This document shows, piece by piece, positions 32,714-46,105 of a stretch of DNA of 64,000 nt. Position 1 is the first letter of the stretch; every line of letters starts with the position of its first letter. This stretch comes from Mariannaea sp. PMI_226 (taxonomy: Eukaryota > Ascomycota > Sordariomycetes > Hypocreales > Nectriaceae). A program made the position numbers and the translations under genes. Where the stretch lies: contig JANFOG010000010.1 of NCBI GenBank assembly GCA_024336345.1, positions 372,001-436,000 on the forward strand, given 5' to 3'. Below the pieces are notes generated by a model that did not search any database, was not told the origin of the DNA, and saw nothing but the letters and a program-made list of their open reading frames with translations.

Positions 32714-34986
32714 CTACACCTCCTCGCCGTCCTTTTCCTCTCGGAACCGGAGACCACCCTCGACTCGAATGGCATCGGCAACCCAAGGAGTCTTGGCTGC
32801 CTTACTGACGCTCCAGCGGCTTCTAGCACGCTTCAAGAGTCCCTCGGTGATCTCCATGGCGCCTAGAAGGCCATGCTCTTTGAACTTGGCTTCGTCACCA
32901 TCGTTGTCTGTGTCGTCACCGGCGTACTCAACCCATTTCCACTCAACTCGCGCAATGCGGTGGCTAGTACGGCTGCGCATGCGATGAGCATCGCTCATGC
33001 CCGGATGAGGGTCAAAAGGGAGGCGAGCTTCCAGAAGAGCGTAGAGAAGAACTCCGAGTGACCAGGCGTCGATAGCTCGACCATCATATGGCTGGCCCAT
33101 GATAACTTCAGGGGCAGCGTAGTCGTCAGAGCCACAGCGGGTCTCTAGTTTCTCGTCATCAGCAATCCGGCGTGAAAGGCCCAAATCGGTGAGAATCACG
33201 ACAGAGTAGGGATAAGTCTCCCACTCGATTGATGGATCACTAAGTTCCGTCCCGGTGAGGTTGACGAGGACGTCTATGATGCGTTAGCGAAGGTAATACA
33301 GGCATTATTAGAAGTTACTTCAAACTTACTCTCGAGCTTGATATCGCGATGGCAAATCCGCCTCTCGTGAAGATAGCTCACGGCTCCCACCAGCTCAGCA
33401 AAGATTCTACGCAACAAGGCGGGCTTCAGCGCAGAACGATGAGCCGTCGCAACATCAAAGAGATCGCCTCCAGGGCAGTAGCTGAGAACTAGAATGGCCC
33501 GAGTAGGCTCAATGCTCCAAGCCTTCAGGTCGACCAGCGACGGGTGGTGAATCGTTTGCATAATTTCGAGTTCACGCTTCAGACTCATCTCGACACGCTC
33601 CTCACTGGCGCCGCCTCGTGGGCCATGCTCACAGACCTTGACAGCTACCAGAGTCTTGCGATCCAGGTTCAGCTCAGATCTAGACGTCACTCTTACGTCC
33701 GCCTGGCCATCCTCCTCTGGTTCGATCTGGCTCGTGGCTAGCATAACTCTGCTAAAGGTACCCTGACCAAGGAGGCGAATCGATCTCCACCTGCGTCGCT
33801 TCTTGTCATTTCGTCCGAGAGCCTCAAAGTATTCGTAGTGAGACCGTTTGGACTTGACAGATCCGTCTGCAGAGTCTCTGGAAGTTTCGCTCGGGGGAGG
33901 CGTAGGGGGTTGAGTAACAGTCGATGTCAGGCCACGGGACTCGGCCAGATTTAGCTCTCTTCGCATTTGGGGTTCCGGAATTACTGAGTCGCTGGACTCG
34001 CCAGGTTTGAGGTGACTACCTGACACAGAGATATGACGCTTAGGAACCCCCGTATGGTCGGGGTGGTAATCGCTTGCGCTTCGGTTTCGGGCATGGCGAG
34101 AATGGTTCTGGCTCTGGCTCTGGTTGGGGACCGGGATCTTGTCGCCAGACTCAAGGGTTGAATACATCTTGCGCTTGGCACCATTGATAAGGGCCGCGTC
34201 GATGGATTCGCCATTGTTCGTCAACAAGACGGAACCTTCCCCAACGCTTCTAAGGCGATGCTGAGGTGGTGACACAGATCCAGCATTCAGCCTCTTCCAG
34301 GGCCCAGGAGAGTCTCCCGACATGAGAGGACTGGGTAAGGGCGTAACATCACCCATAGCAGTGATGATGGGACTAGGAACGAGACTACTGGTACCGCTAG
34401 CGGACCCAATACTATTGGCCAGGGCTGCTTTTACGCTGGGGGTTCTTGAGATGCCTCGGAGGCTATTTGTTGAAGCCCGGTGGTTGAGAGACTGAGATCC
34501 GCGCGAGGATGAAAGATTGCTGCTACCCTGGCCATTGAATGATTCGCGACGGACCGGAGTGGTGGGATGAGGGTTGAGGTTGAATTCCGTAGTTATGCGG
34601 AGCGAGCCAAGGGGACTATAGGAACGTCTGGGCAAAGGAGAAGCCGGGGGCGGCAGAAGAGCATCATGATGGGAGGGAGGGAGCTCTCCCTGGGGAATGG
34701 GAGGAGACGGTGCTATCGTAGTTGAGCGGAAGTGGACGAGAGGAGGAGTTGTGACGACATCGGGAAGGTTGTACTGTGATGGACTGCTAGATCGGATGGT
34801 CTGGGCCCTTGCGGAAAGGTACGAAGAGGACGAAGCGGCGGCAGAGGTGGAAGCAGGTACCGGAATTGGTTGAGAGCGAGGCCCAAGGGAGGAATCGCGG
34901 TTGAAGTTGTTGATTCTGGATGAGCTTCGCGATGAGTGGTCGAGGGGCAAGGCCGTCGCAGTCCGGGGGGTGTGGGGCGTGGACAT
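32714..34986 (-). CDS. Ser/Thr protein kinase, 738 aa
   Basis: Two exons, 34986-33330 and 33273-32714, with a 56-nt intron (GTAAGT to CATAG) that falls inside the catalytic-loop codon for Asn of HRDIKLEN. Residues 1-390 are Ser/Thr/Pro-rich and probably disordered. The kinase domain runs from about 397: glycine loop LGQGTFSRV, VAVK lysine at about 445, HRDIKLEN at about 543, TDLG at about 580 in place of the usual DFG, YAAPEVIMG, then AIDAWSLGVLLYALL. All catalytic residues (Lys, Asp of HRD, Asp of DLG) are present, so it should be active. The closest general group is CAMK-like, but I do not recognise the exact family. A tail ending WVADAI is typical for the last helix of the domain. Confidence 0.85.
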
Positions 34987-36230
34987 GGCTTTGCTTGCCA
35001 GAAGTCGGGATAGATCTCGAATCGATTCGGATGGGACGAGTCGAGTCGAATCGAGAGAGACGGACCAGGGGTGAGAAGAGAAGAGATGGGGGTAGGAGGC
35101 GAGTCAAGTCAAGCTGCGAGTTGAATGCGTCAGTTAATAGTTGGGACAAGGGCCTAGCCGGCGCAATCGGCGAGATGAGTCGAAGTAGGGAAGGTGTGGT
35201 AGTTGTCCCCCCCGAGGCAAAATTGCGCCACGGTGAGTACGTGTGTAGATGGTTCGGAAGGCTTGGAAACTCGTACATTGACTTCAAAGAAAACCCCGGC
35301 CAAGGGAGATTGAACGGGGTTTGGCAAGTTGGAAGTTGAAGTAGTAAGTCGAATCCAGGGAGCGAGGAGGGTCCCTTAATCTGGTGGGGGCGAGGATGGG
35401 GAATGTGGTGAAGGGATGGAGAAGGGAAGGGAAGGGGGGGAGAGGAAAAGAAGAAGAAAAGGCGAAGGCTCTTCTATAACGAGAACATGGGTGCGTTGTT
35501 CGTTTGATGATGTTGTTTTAGAGGATGTAGAAGGCGATGAGCATAGTTGTCAAACGCGCGAAAGTCGTCGCCAAAGAGACGAGGCGAAGGGTGACGCGAG
35601 AGGAGAAGAAGAGGAGAAAGAAGCGAAGGGGATCCGAAGCCTCGAAGATGGAACAAACCTACGCTACGTTGGATTGGAAGGGTTTTTGGTTGGTGGAGCT
35701 CAGGCCCGGTTCAGAGCAGATGTTCGCTATGGGGTAGTGGGCTACAGGGCTGCGCCCACTGAAGTCACAGCACGGTAGCATGGGGAAAAATGGGGGCAGT
35801 TCAAATGCACGTCGATCCTAGTAGGGGACCAGTACCTTCAGGTGCTGGTGCACCCAGTGATATACAGTAGATGAATACCTAGGTAAGTACGTAGTACGCA
35901 CAATTCAGCAACGTGATAGGTACGCTGTTACAGACATGCAGCTGCGGGCCACTTCAATGTCTTGTATCTACGAAGGGTGATTGCTCAAAACTGGTACGGA
36001 GGAGAAAGAATACATAACGCACTATGACGATTTCGGGGGCTTGGGGGCATGAAGAAGGTCTGAGAGACATGAAGTGGGTGGGGTGGGCCATTGGTCCTCG
36101 AAGGTTATGATGTGGTCTTCTGGTGTTGATGCTATCGATTATTTCCATTTTTACGATCTTCAGCCAGCGGTCGGTGGATTCTGACTACACTATTTTTGCT
36201 TACCGCAGTCCACTAGACATCATCTGCCTC

Positions 36231-36259
36231 TGCATTTGCATTTGCATCTGCATCTGCAT
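36231..36259 (+). repeat. TGCATY hexamer microsatellite
   Basis: Five consecutive units: TGCATT twice, TGCATC twice, then TGCAT. TGCAT is part of a short palindrome, so both strands read similarly. Confidence 0.85.
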
Positions 36260-39200
36260 GGCTGGCTCTGAAAGGAAAAGAAAGAATGGGGGAAGGGCGA
36301 GAGGAGAGCCAGAAGAAAATGTTAAAAATTAAAAATTAAATAAATTCGCTCGGTCAAATGGTTTCACATGGGATGTGAATATGAACTGCTCATGGTATGA
36401 ATTGCATTGTTGCCATGGAAAGAGGAAATGAACAGTACGAAAATGGGGCCTAGTCTATCGGAGCATCGGACCAAGTCAACGTAGCAATGGCACGATGCCC
36501 AAGCAGCGAACATCATCCTACAGTGCCATCTACCCTATTCTCACACCAATGCCAGTGGTCAAAAATCATATCCAGTATGATGCCAGATGGGTTGCCAGGG
36601 ATGGAAGCAACGAGAGACGAGATGCATGCGAAAAGACAAGAAGCGGGGAAACCCCGTTCTCGTTCTTCAAGGGAAGAAGCCCAGGACCCAATTACAGACG
36701 CAAAGTACATGATCACGTCTCATGGTTTTCAAGCATTGCAGGCGGCCGTGCTGCAGTACGTACATACGATACCGTACATGTGCGTGTGCAGTGCATGCAC
36801 GCACGCGGACGTTCTGGCTTTCGCTTGCGTGTGTGCTTCTGATAATAGTTCAGGCTGATGTTCAAAAAATAGCAACAATGTAATTGTACTGTCTCCAGTA
36901 CGTCACAGTGGTCGTGTAGAGCTAGGCAATTTCAAGGATTACCTTAGCTGTGCCTAGCTATCGCAGGTAGCTGAAAGCTATATGGGATGTTCTGTCCGAC
37001 GACGGGCATTTCATCTTGAACATGACCAAACTTCCAATACGTGCGTGGCCCAAAATAAAAGTGAGAGCATTTGATATACCATCGCGGTCATATTGGTTCG
37101 TTTTTTTTATTGCCCATTTACTTGCTTATCATCCCTTTTTATTTCCCTCGCACGTACAGCATCAGGAGATTGGCGTGGTCTGTTTTCAGCTCCCAGAAGA
37201 ATGAGGGTGTGATTTCCCCCCTCCCCATCCCCTGAGACGAAGTGTCCACGTAAATGGCTACACACAGCAGCAGGCCTAAAATCTTATCCAATTACTGTTC
37301 ATACAGAGTATAATCAAGGCACCTGATCATATTAACACCACTGAAGAGAGAGAGGTTTGGTGAGGCCCAAAAAAATAAACAACCCTGCCCAGTAGGAAAA
37401 AAAATCATCACTTGCGGAGAAATTGATAGCATGGAACCATGAGCTCTTCTCTTCTCTGGTTCTTGGAGCTACCCATTGGCTGTGTCGTGGTTCCATCTGC
37501 AAAGTAACGTGCTATGCTGGATTACCCTCAAGGTTACAGGTTACACTGCACCTCTTTTACACATACATGGATGGACGGATGAATAGGGGTCTGTGTCTCC
37601 GCTCGCACGGCACAGTGCAGCGCGTTGCTGTACGGTGCAATACAGTGCCTTAACTACCCTGCTACCTTGAGACTATCTTGGGTACTTGACCCAGTATCAT
37701 GGTTTGTAGCTGAGGTACCAATCTGGGTGGGTAGCTGCTAATCACCACAGTGCACTATCTGACCCTGACTCTGCTACATCTGTTGCTCTCCCGACAGCTC
37801 TAGGCTAAGTCTCCAGCTGGGTGGTTACCATTTGTTAGGTACTCCCGTACCTTACTGGATGTTGATAAGATTTGCTCGCTTCTGGGTTGGAAGTGGGGAA
37901 GAAAAGTCACAATACTACTGGCTTTGAAGTCGGGTCACAAGCTCCAATTTATCCCGCGAGTTGGCAATGATGAAGCACAAAATCAAAGGTTCACTCGAAG
38001 CTAAGGTTTCGTTCCTCGGATCCTCCAAATCTTTCAAATGATAACTAATAATTTCTTTTTTTGGGTATGAACCTAGACAACGACCGACTCGTTCTGTCCT
38101 TGGCTGTCAAAGGGTTACATGGAATGTCACCCACTCGTATGGGTCGCCCCATCCCTGTCGTGTTTGGCTGAAAGCACCCATGTCGTTGGACCCTTCACCA
38201 GAGCTATGGCCATGTCCATTTGAAATACCCCTTCAAGTACTCTGAACAGTACTGTACCTCTGTGCGTGTACTCCGTATGTGCAGGGGAAAAGGATTCTGA
38301 AATTCCTAATCCGGTACAGTAATTCGCGATGTGTGATCGCCCCGTTCAAGTTGGTAAAATAGGCAAGTTTCAGCATTCTTGATAACAACAACCACGTGGG
38401 TGAAACAAATCCTTCCCTGCAACAAGCTGTTTCTAACTTCACACCCAGTAGTCTGCAGACCAATCAATCTCATGGAACCACTCAGCAGCTGTCTGCATGG
38501 GTAAGAAGTGATGCAACAGCCCCAGCTACCCTACAACTACAGAGCTCTGGGTTTGGGTATTTCCTCTTCCCATACCCATACCACAGTAACACCCGACAGT
38601 ACCACTAATCTCTGTTGGTTCTGACCTCCCCCCCCTGGTCCCTCCCCGCCATATCCACGGCCGCTAACGAAGTTGTCCACTTAATTAGCCCTTTTTTCTC
38701 CATGCCGCCCAACCCTGATTGCTAGTCTCGCTAGCAATGCCGACCCGCGGAAAAAATGACGAAGGATCATGTTGGCTATCTGAACCCCCGACAATTACCC
38801 GCACGGATTACCATTGGCACTGTACTGTGTAAATGAATCAATTCGCGGGTGCCTTGTCACGTTTTCCGGAAATGGACTCGGCCGAGTATAGCCCAACGAT
38901 CGGATCGGATCGTGCTGCAGCGTTTTCCCAACCAAAGTCCCAAACATTACCTGTAGATTGAAACGGGATGACTTCGATTGACATGCTCTAAAACTTGATT
39001 CGAGATGAAACACCCCGCATTCTTGTGCAGCGTTTCTTGCTTGATTGCGCATCATCGCAACTTCTTCCCGCTCGATCCAGCGTCTTCTGCATGCGTGCCG
39101 CCTCCTTGTGATTCAGAAGATTGACCCCGCTTGATGAGCTCTCTTCCTGTCCCTCGGCCACATGGCCTATCCAGCATCCCTATTGGCTACTATAGAAAAA

Positions 39201-39920
39201 CACGCGTTTGAGCAGTACACACGTGAGAGCAATGAAACCATGACTTGCACTTCAAGCCAATGCTTTCTCCCGTTATGGAAAAAAGACTTATTTTTAAGAT
39301 TGCGCAACTAGTTTTCACTGTGCCGATAATTAGCGGGATGCACAGTGTGTTCTACAAGGTAATTGTTCGTATCAGGGATGATGATGAAACATGATGCTGT
39401 CCTCAGAAACCGGGCGTAAAGTGAAGCATGTCACAAATTACAGTACGTACCTTTACTATGTGATCAGTCATCAAGCTACCTAGTCCTCACCTGACTGTGG
39501 CCCACCCCTGCCATCTACCTAGCTACCCTGGAGCAGATCCTCACATCTCACCATGTTCTCGCGCAGACGGAAGCAACCAAATATACCTACAGACGAAAGA
39601 CGACATACATACGTCTTACCCGAACATGATATGACAGGCCGCTAGTACCCCTAGTATGATGACGAATACCGATCAGTCAAGAGCCCAAGACTAAAGTATA
39701 CTGGCGAGGAGTGGTTGCAGCTTGTGTAACTCTCGAGGTTTTGTTCCCGTCCAAGCCTCGCTTAGGTGAGAAAGATAGGATGAATTCGGACAACGTGGCA
39801 TAGAAGCAGGTCCTATGATTGGTAGATAGACTCGAGCCTCACACTTGTGTCGTTACTCCCGGATATCTTCTATCATCTTCCGGCGCGTGGTGCAACTAAA
39901 TTTCACACCATGTTTTGCGA

Positions 39921-40358
39921 TTACGCAAAAAAACTAGTCGAAGTTGAGCACCTGTTCAAAAGAGATTCTGAAACCGATACCCCCGAGGAGATATCACCCC
40001 AGATCACATACAACCCCCAACCCACGACCCGAGAGTCAGCATCAAGATCATCTCCTGTTTTCTTGTTCGTCAGCGGCATCCTTTGTACAGTAAGCTGAAC
40101 CAAGAACTGGGAACGAACGGAACCGATATGCCCAGGATCTCGACCCTGACCCATGCTCTTGATTAAATCAGCAGAAATGGGCGGTTGTTCTGCCCACGTG
40201 GACCGATTCGCGAGTATTTCATCGCGAATATCCCAGAGGAAAATCACAACACCCCGCTGAGGGCCAAGATATTCCCCTGCTCTGTGTGTGTGCACAAAGC
40301 AGCAAAAGGTGATCATGACCAACCCCTTGGAATATACCACCACACTTGTCGGTAGCAT
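39921..40358 (-). CDS. Possible small unknown protein, 145 aa
   Basis: ATG-initiated open frame with mixed, protein-like composition: a hydrophobic start (LVMITFCCF), a polar middle and GWGLYVIWGDIS near the end. No family recognised, no intron, no neighbours nearby, and the complementary strand is also open over part of it. It could be an orphan gene or chance. Confidence 0.22.
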   Translation of the reverse strand: MLPTSVVVYSKGLVMITFCCFVHTHRAGEYLGPQRGVVIFLWDIRDEILANRSTWAEQPPISADLIKSMGQGRDPGHIGSVRSQFLVQLTVQRMPLTNKKTGDDLDADSRVVGWGLYVIWGDISSGVSVSESLLNRCSTSTSFFA

Positions 40359-42582
40359 ATGTGCTGTAGCATCGTCATACGATAGCGAAACTTCGCTTCC
40401 AAGATGCTGGGATCCCCGTCAAGTTTTTTAACCCAGGCTTCTCATGCACTTGCAGGGACTTCAACCTGCAATCGCAGCGATAGAGGAGAGGGCCCAGAAG
40501 CATTGACTCCCAATGGCCTTGGGTCAGGAGGAGGACAAGTAACCCGGGCGTGAAGCTGGTTCGGTTGCGATCCGTTCCCCCATGATCTCAACATGGAAGA
40601 AGGGAAAAGAAGAGAACCATTCTGTTTGTAAATTGGAAATACTCTGTCCTTCACGTACCACATCCGCCCTTTCCCCCTCGATATTAACCGAGGTTATCAA
40701 AAGGGGAATCTTTCGGCGAAAGCGACTTGCTAGGCTAGCCTTGGTCGATTCACCATTGTAGACGAAAGGGATGAGGAAAGGAACCGTTATACGAAGTGAC
40801 TCTCGGCGCGCGCGGGGCATGAGACTTCACGTTCGGCAACGCGCCCGTGATGAAGACGGGGATCGCCACCCACAGAGACGGACTTGATATGAAAGTAGAT
40901 CAGTCTTTTTCATCCTCATCGAACGTAAAGAGGCCGTCCCGTAGATCGGCACTCCGTCTTTATTGGCCCGGCATTTCGGACTGCGTGTCGATCGGTGGGC
41001 ACTCGCGCTTGCGAAAAAAGTTCCCCCACCATACAAGTCAAGAGGCGGCCGATACCCTAGCATGCTGCCCAGCGGATGGTTCGATTAGTGATTGATTTTG
41101 AGCTGCTCACTTTCCCCAAAATTAGGATAATTTTTTTTTGGATTATCAAATCATCCCGCCGCCCTGGCAGTTGCCTTGGACCAGCGTACTTGTGTCGTAG
41201 CTCATGGGTTGGGTTCGGTTGGGGGGAGGCGGACCGAGATGGATCGAGACGGATCGTGCCCGACTCTCATACTATGATAGAATCAGAAACGCCCAGAGAC
41301 TAGGGGGCTGAAATAATATTCGACGAATAAGGAAGGAGATTGGTGTCATGCTAGGAGTGTCGGTATATGCCGGCAATAGAAATGGCCATTCGAGCAGGAT
41401 GCTGCTTCTTGCAGTGCAGGCCAAATCTCCTGACATCCCACGTGAGGATCCTGTAGCCTGTCAGTGAACCAGTTCGTGTCAAGAATCTAGACTTGAGGTG
41501 TGTTATGCTGAGTTGGAATATGTGATACTATAGTGGGGAAGCGAGACTTTAACCGTCGAGCTAGGTTTGAGAAACTGCACGAGAGCACGATTCCTGAAAT
41601 TATCTGCCCGTCTTTCCGCCTTCACACCGCAATCCTGTAAATTCGTACCAGCCCGGCAAACTCCGGGCCGGCCCTCTGGTTCATTTACATTAACTAACGA
41701 GGACGAGACGACAACTTTCTCGGCAAGGGGGGGTGGCGGACTAGGTTATCACACGCAACCATCGCGTATCATGAAGTGCGGCACATTGACACATTGACCG
41801 CTCAGCTCAGGCGGGGGGTGCAGGTTTTGGGAAAAGGAATCTATAGGCTGAATGACCCTGCTGCGAACAGATGACAAACTCAGAGATGAGGGCAGGAGGC
41901 TTCGGGTTCTCTCTATTCTGAGACGTGCATTTTGGGGGCTTGGATGCGTGCTCAGTCCCCTCCTCCGCATAATAGCACTTCTGTCAACGTTGGAGGAGGC
42001 ACATTATGTCCTAGGAAGAGCTCTGGATGACAACTAATACTATATTACTATCTTTACGAAAAGCCTTGGCTAGATCCTAATAATCAAAAGAATACGAAGT
42101 GGGAAATATAGTGTGCCTGAGAATAGCAAGCGGATGACCCCATGTTTTACCTTGTTGCTTCCTCTCCCCCCTTTCAACAGTGGGCAAAGCCTAGTCTCGA
42201 GTCGAGCCGTACGAATAATATCACCCAGCTAGGCTTGAACACCAGGTTTCCCGGGTGTTTCTGTCCGGCCTATCAGCTAACACATAGGGCTCCTATGTAA
42301 TTTTGGGTGAGGAATCTTCCACACAGCCTGCGTTAGCCCAGAACTAGTCACCCAATCCCTTTCCCCCTTGCAGATCTCAGATCCATTGGGCGGGCTGTCA
42401 TAATTCAACAGGCGCAATAATCCTTCATGGGCGAAGCCCAATGCGACTTTCCTATTCAGGGCGGTCCTGTGGTTGGAGCATTCTATCTAACCTCCACCCC
42501 CATCTTCGCCCCTGGTTTGACGATAATCCAGTATCGGTATTTCGTGAACGTGGCCTGCCCTGTTATAGGCAAGCAACAGGAC

Positions 42583-42690
42583 GGGATAGGATAGGATAGG
42601 ACCGGACAGGACAGGGCGGGCCAGGACGGGCCAGGGCAGGGCGTGTGTGTACGTGTGTGTACGTGTGTGCATGTGTGGGTGCGTTTGTAC
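42583..42690 (+). repeat. Compound minisatellite
   Basis: GGATA units, then CAGGA/GGGC-GGCCAG units, then GTGTGTAC and GTGTGCAT dinucleotide-like units. G-runs are spaced such that the + strand could form G-quadruplexes. Confidence 0.75.
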
Positions 42691-43609
42691 ACGCGTGTGT
42701 GAGGTTCGTCGACTTTCCTGCCCCGTACAAAGTAGTTCGTCTGTGGAGCGCGAACAACCATACTATTACGGTAGCGTTCATTACACCAACAAAATGGCTT
42801 CGCTTATTACCATGTACTGTAGCAAGGTGAGTTTTGCCGTCCCGAGAGCACGGGGAATCGTGTGGGTTGATCTACCAAATGCCATCTGTTGCCGATGCAG
42901 TCATCATGATAAGCCCTGCCCCCATGTTCCATTGCATGACATAGGCTCTACTGTACCAAGGAGGGCAGCGGGCTGTGAGGCAGCCTCTTTTTTTTTTTCT
43001 CTCCTTTCTCTAAAATGTGACTTTGAGTTTCTAAGAATAAATTATAGGTAGGATTTTATTGTGCTTGTGTGAATTAATATGGCTAGTTGTCCATGATTGG
43101 TAAGATCGAAATGTATCTGATTCTTGGCTGGCGCCATCATGGCGAAGCCATACCCACACCTAGTTTCCCCCCCTTCGTCTCTCCTCTTTCTGGCGAAAGT
43201 GGAAGATGAGATGACATTAAATGAGATGGAAGAGTGTAATTAACTTTAGATATCAATGATGAAACAGACGAATGGAAAAAAAAGGGACGATAAAGTAAAA
43301 ATAGAGCTTGCCTCTCATGCGCCACCGCCCTTTGATGTTCGGCCGCCCTCATGTCGGTGACAGGCCATTATGTTGCATACCGTTTTGTAGCCAACACCCC
43401 TGCGTCGTGATAGTCGTGAAAAATAGAGCCTTTTTGGGTATAATACAAACACGCAGAACCAAGGCAGAAAAAGAAGAGCCCCTCCTCCCCACCCAAAGAA
43501 ATAACACCCTAGTCGCAAAACAAAATAGTAGCTAATCCGTGGGCATATACCGGGATACCCCATAAGCAGCCACTCATTTCACACCCCTCTCCAAAAACGT
43601 TTTATCCCA

Positions 43610-45485
43610 TCATGTCATGCCCATGGCAGGGACCTGTGACACGTCGGGAGCGGCCCACAGCCAATCGGGTGCCTCAAGGTGGCTGCCGATGGCTTCATCG
43701 ACGGGGCTGGCGGCCGCGGCAGAAGTCTCCGAGTGGCCTGGGGCTGGCGGCGCGTCCCTCCAAGGCGAGGATGAAGCAGGGGAAGTGAGAGTGCTGGATT
43801 CCCGAGCGAAGTCTGATAGACGTGAGAGTCGGTATTGCTGCACTTGGGCGGCCTCGCCAACACGCCCCGTCGTAGCCAGCGCGCGCTCCAGATTAGCTAG
43901 GCATGTGAGAAGGAGACGCTCGTCGCTGTCGCAAGCTACCGCCAAGCGCGTCGCCTCTTGGAATCGCTGTACGGCCGAGGCAAAATCATGCATACGGTAG
44001 CTGTAGTTGCCCAATTGGATGTTCACAATCGCCTGCTGCTCCTCACCCATGCTGTAGTGGCTGTTGAGCGACTGCAGGCAGTCAATGGCTTCTGTGAACT
44101 TGCCCTCCGCTTCCTTGGCTCTGCAAAGCACGGCCGTCTGGGCCACAGCGAGCTCAATCAGCCACGAGTGCTGCATACCGGTTGCCTCTGTCCTAGCCCG
44201 GTAGCTGGTGGCGCAGGCGAGTGCTTCGGCAGATCGGCCGTGGCCTAGTAGGCAGTCGATATGGTCGCCGTAGAGAATGGCCGTGAGGAAGTTGGCGGGT
44301 CCGATTCGCTCCTCCATGATTGGTATCAGGGTGGAATACAGCCGTAGAGCAAGTTCAGAGTATTCAGTAAATTGGTGGGAACCCAAAATCTCCCAGATGC
44401 GTACCATGGGGTTTTCCCTGTCCAGAATAATGGGAACCAGGCCGGCGAGATAGTCCATGACGATTCGGAGAAGGTCGTGCTTGTGATTGCGATCCAGGTA
44501 CCAGAGCAGACAGGCGGTACGGACCACAAAGACAGGGCTTTCGGAAGTGATGATTTCCTTGAGGTACTCGAAAGCAGGGTTGAGGATGCTGCTAATAGAA
44601 ATGTCGTCCTTTCTCATCATAGATCGGTTGACCAGGGCGAGGCTCGCCATGACACGCTCAAAGAGGTCGTCACTCCGGTCGCCGTGCATACATCCCCTAC
44701 AGTAATGGTTGTATTTAAAGTCCCATATGCGTTTGGCAAAGCTGGACTCAACATACTCCCTAAAAAGGCACAGAACCTCATCGACCGAGTTCATCTCGGT
44801 CGGAGTAAGTGGCGCTAGCTGAGGACTGGCTGAAGGCGTGTGACATTGCACTTCGACAGTTGTCTGGATGCTGGGGACCTCGCCGGCGCGGAAGCGGGCA
44901 ACGAGGGAGGGGTTTCGGCGAATGTAGCGATTGATGTTGTCCAGATCAACCGGTTGGCCGCGGATGGTGAACTCGGAGGGCTTACCCTGAGCGTCACGCT
45001 CCGTCTTTAGTATAAGAATGGCGAGGACCTCATCGCTTTTAAGCTTCTTGTCGAGACCCCATTTCCAGATTCTGGACTTATACATCTTGACCCTGGTGCA
45101 TTTTTGTCAGCCTCGGGCGCCAGTACGGAGGGTGCAGTGAAACCCGGAGCAGCAGGCGAACAATATGGCAAGTCGAAGCCAGGTAAGATACAATATGCCA
45201 CATGTACGCTGTGCAAGGTGGAAGGAGAGAGACAGAGAGAGAGAGACAAACGTACGTAGCTGTGAAATTATGCTCTCGCTCTAAGATGTCCATGACCTCC
45301 TTCAGAGACTTCTTTTCTTCCTGGTACAGACGAGTAATTATTGGGCGCTTCTTCTCCCATTCTTGGCTGGGAATACGCTTGCGGGGCATTGATCGAGGCA
45401 TACTGATGTCGGTATCGTCCGACTCGCCTGGGGTGGGGTTGCGAGCAGCTGGCTTGGCAGCTGGAGTGGTGGCCGCCATTGCCAT
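43610..45485 (-). CDS. Clr5-domain protein B with TPR-like repeats, 570 aa
   Basis: Two exons, 45485-45256 and 45092-43610, with a 163-nt intron (GTACGT to CACCAG) containing a CT-rich tract near its 5' end. I start at ATG 45485 (MAMAATT), which has a good context (ACACAATGGC); the longer frame upstream has only TTG. Residues 40-90 form a Clr5 domain: QEWEKKRP, RLYQEEKKSLKEVMDIL, FTATVKMYKSRIWKWG. After it comes the same RDA-x-GK-x-SEF element as in protein A. Residues about 150-520 are helical TPR-like repeats (for example EGKFTEAIDCLQSLN and IQLGNYSYRMHDFASAVQRF). The C-terminal 60 residues are Ser/Pro/Ala-rich. Probably a fungus-specific nuclear adaptor or regulator; the function is inferred from the domain only. 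Confidence 0.85.
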
Positions 45486-46105
45486 TGTGTTGTTGAAGGT
45501 TAGTGAAAGTTTCTTTACTGGTTGCTCAGACCAAGGTGACAAGATCTTAGTGATGGGTGGTGGTGCAAGGGGAATGAAAAGTAATATATAGCCTTGCGTG
45601 CGTGTGTGTGTGCGTGTTGATTGAGGAGATGGACTGAGACACGGGCAGACAAGACTCGTCGAAATGGCCAGAGAAAAGGTGGCCGGTGGAGCGGTTAAGC
45701 TTTAAAGTTGTTCGTGGGTTCGACCAACAGGGGTGCAGTTCTTGTCGGCAATATACATTGACCAGGCGTGGATCTCTGTTTGGAGATGGTGCCTCTATCA
45801 CGGATCTCCGTTTATTAAGCGCATGGGGAGTAGGTGTGGTGGTGTGTGCTTTTCTTCAGTCCCCTCTCTGGTTATATGATGTGGAGCTTCCTTTTTGTGC
45901 TTTGGAATCTTCGGTCAAGCAGAGGCAGCCAAAGAGGGAAGTAGTGTACATACGTTGAGGTACTAGTCAGGACATGACAGGAGACCCGAGAGTCAGATTG
46001 AACGGAGCAGACACAGAGAGAGAGGGCGACAGGGCGGCCGTTGGAAGAGCCGGGGCGGCCAGGCCCACACCATACTATACGGAGTAATTCGAACCTGCAC
46101 CGTCC
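45486..46105. other. Spacer, no gene seen
   Basis: The Clr5 B promoter and the 3' side of the mini-gene. It holds a GTGTGTGTG run at about 45599 and TACGGAGTA at about 46078. Confidence 0.5.

Larger units (their letters stand above)
34987..43609. other. Gene-poor 8.6-kb region
   Basis: The kinase promoter, then a long stretch without a supported gene. It contains a TGCATY hexamer repeat at 36231-36259, an ACAGTACTGT palindrome at 38246-38255, many CAGTAC/GTACTG motifs at 37.5-39.5 kb, and a GGATA/CAGGA plus GTGTGTAC minisatellite at 42583-42690. One ATG-initiated minus-strand frame at 39921-40358 is noted separately. Confidence 0.5.

Noticed and set aside
42483..42781. His/Thr- and Pro-rich minus-strand frames
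   Set aside because: Translations of the GTGTGTAC and CAGGA minisatellite.
45486..45542. 19-residue longer N-terminus for Clr5 protein B
   Set aside because: It would need a TTG start; the ATG at 45485 has a much better context.
45700..45740. GGTTCGA motif as a possible tRNA B box
   Set aside because: The flanking bases cannot form a T-stem and no A box or acceptor stem is nearby.
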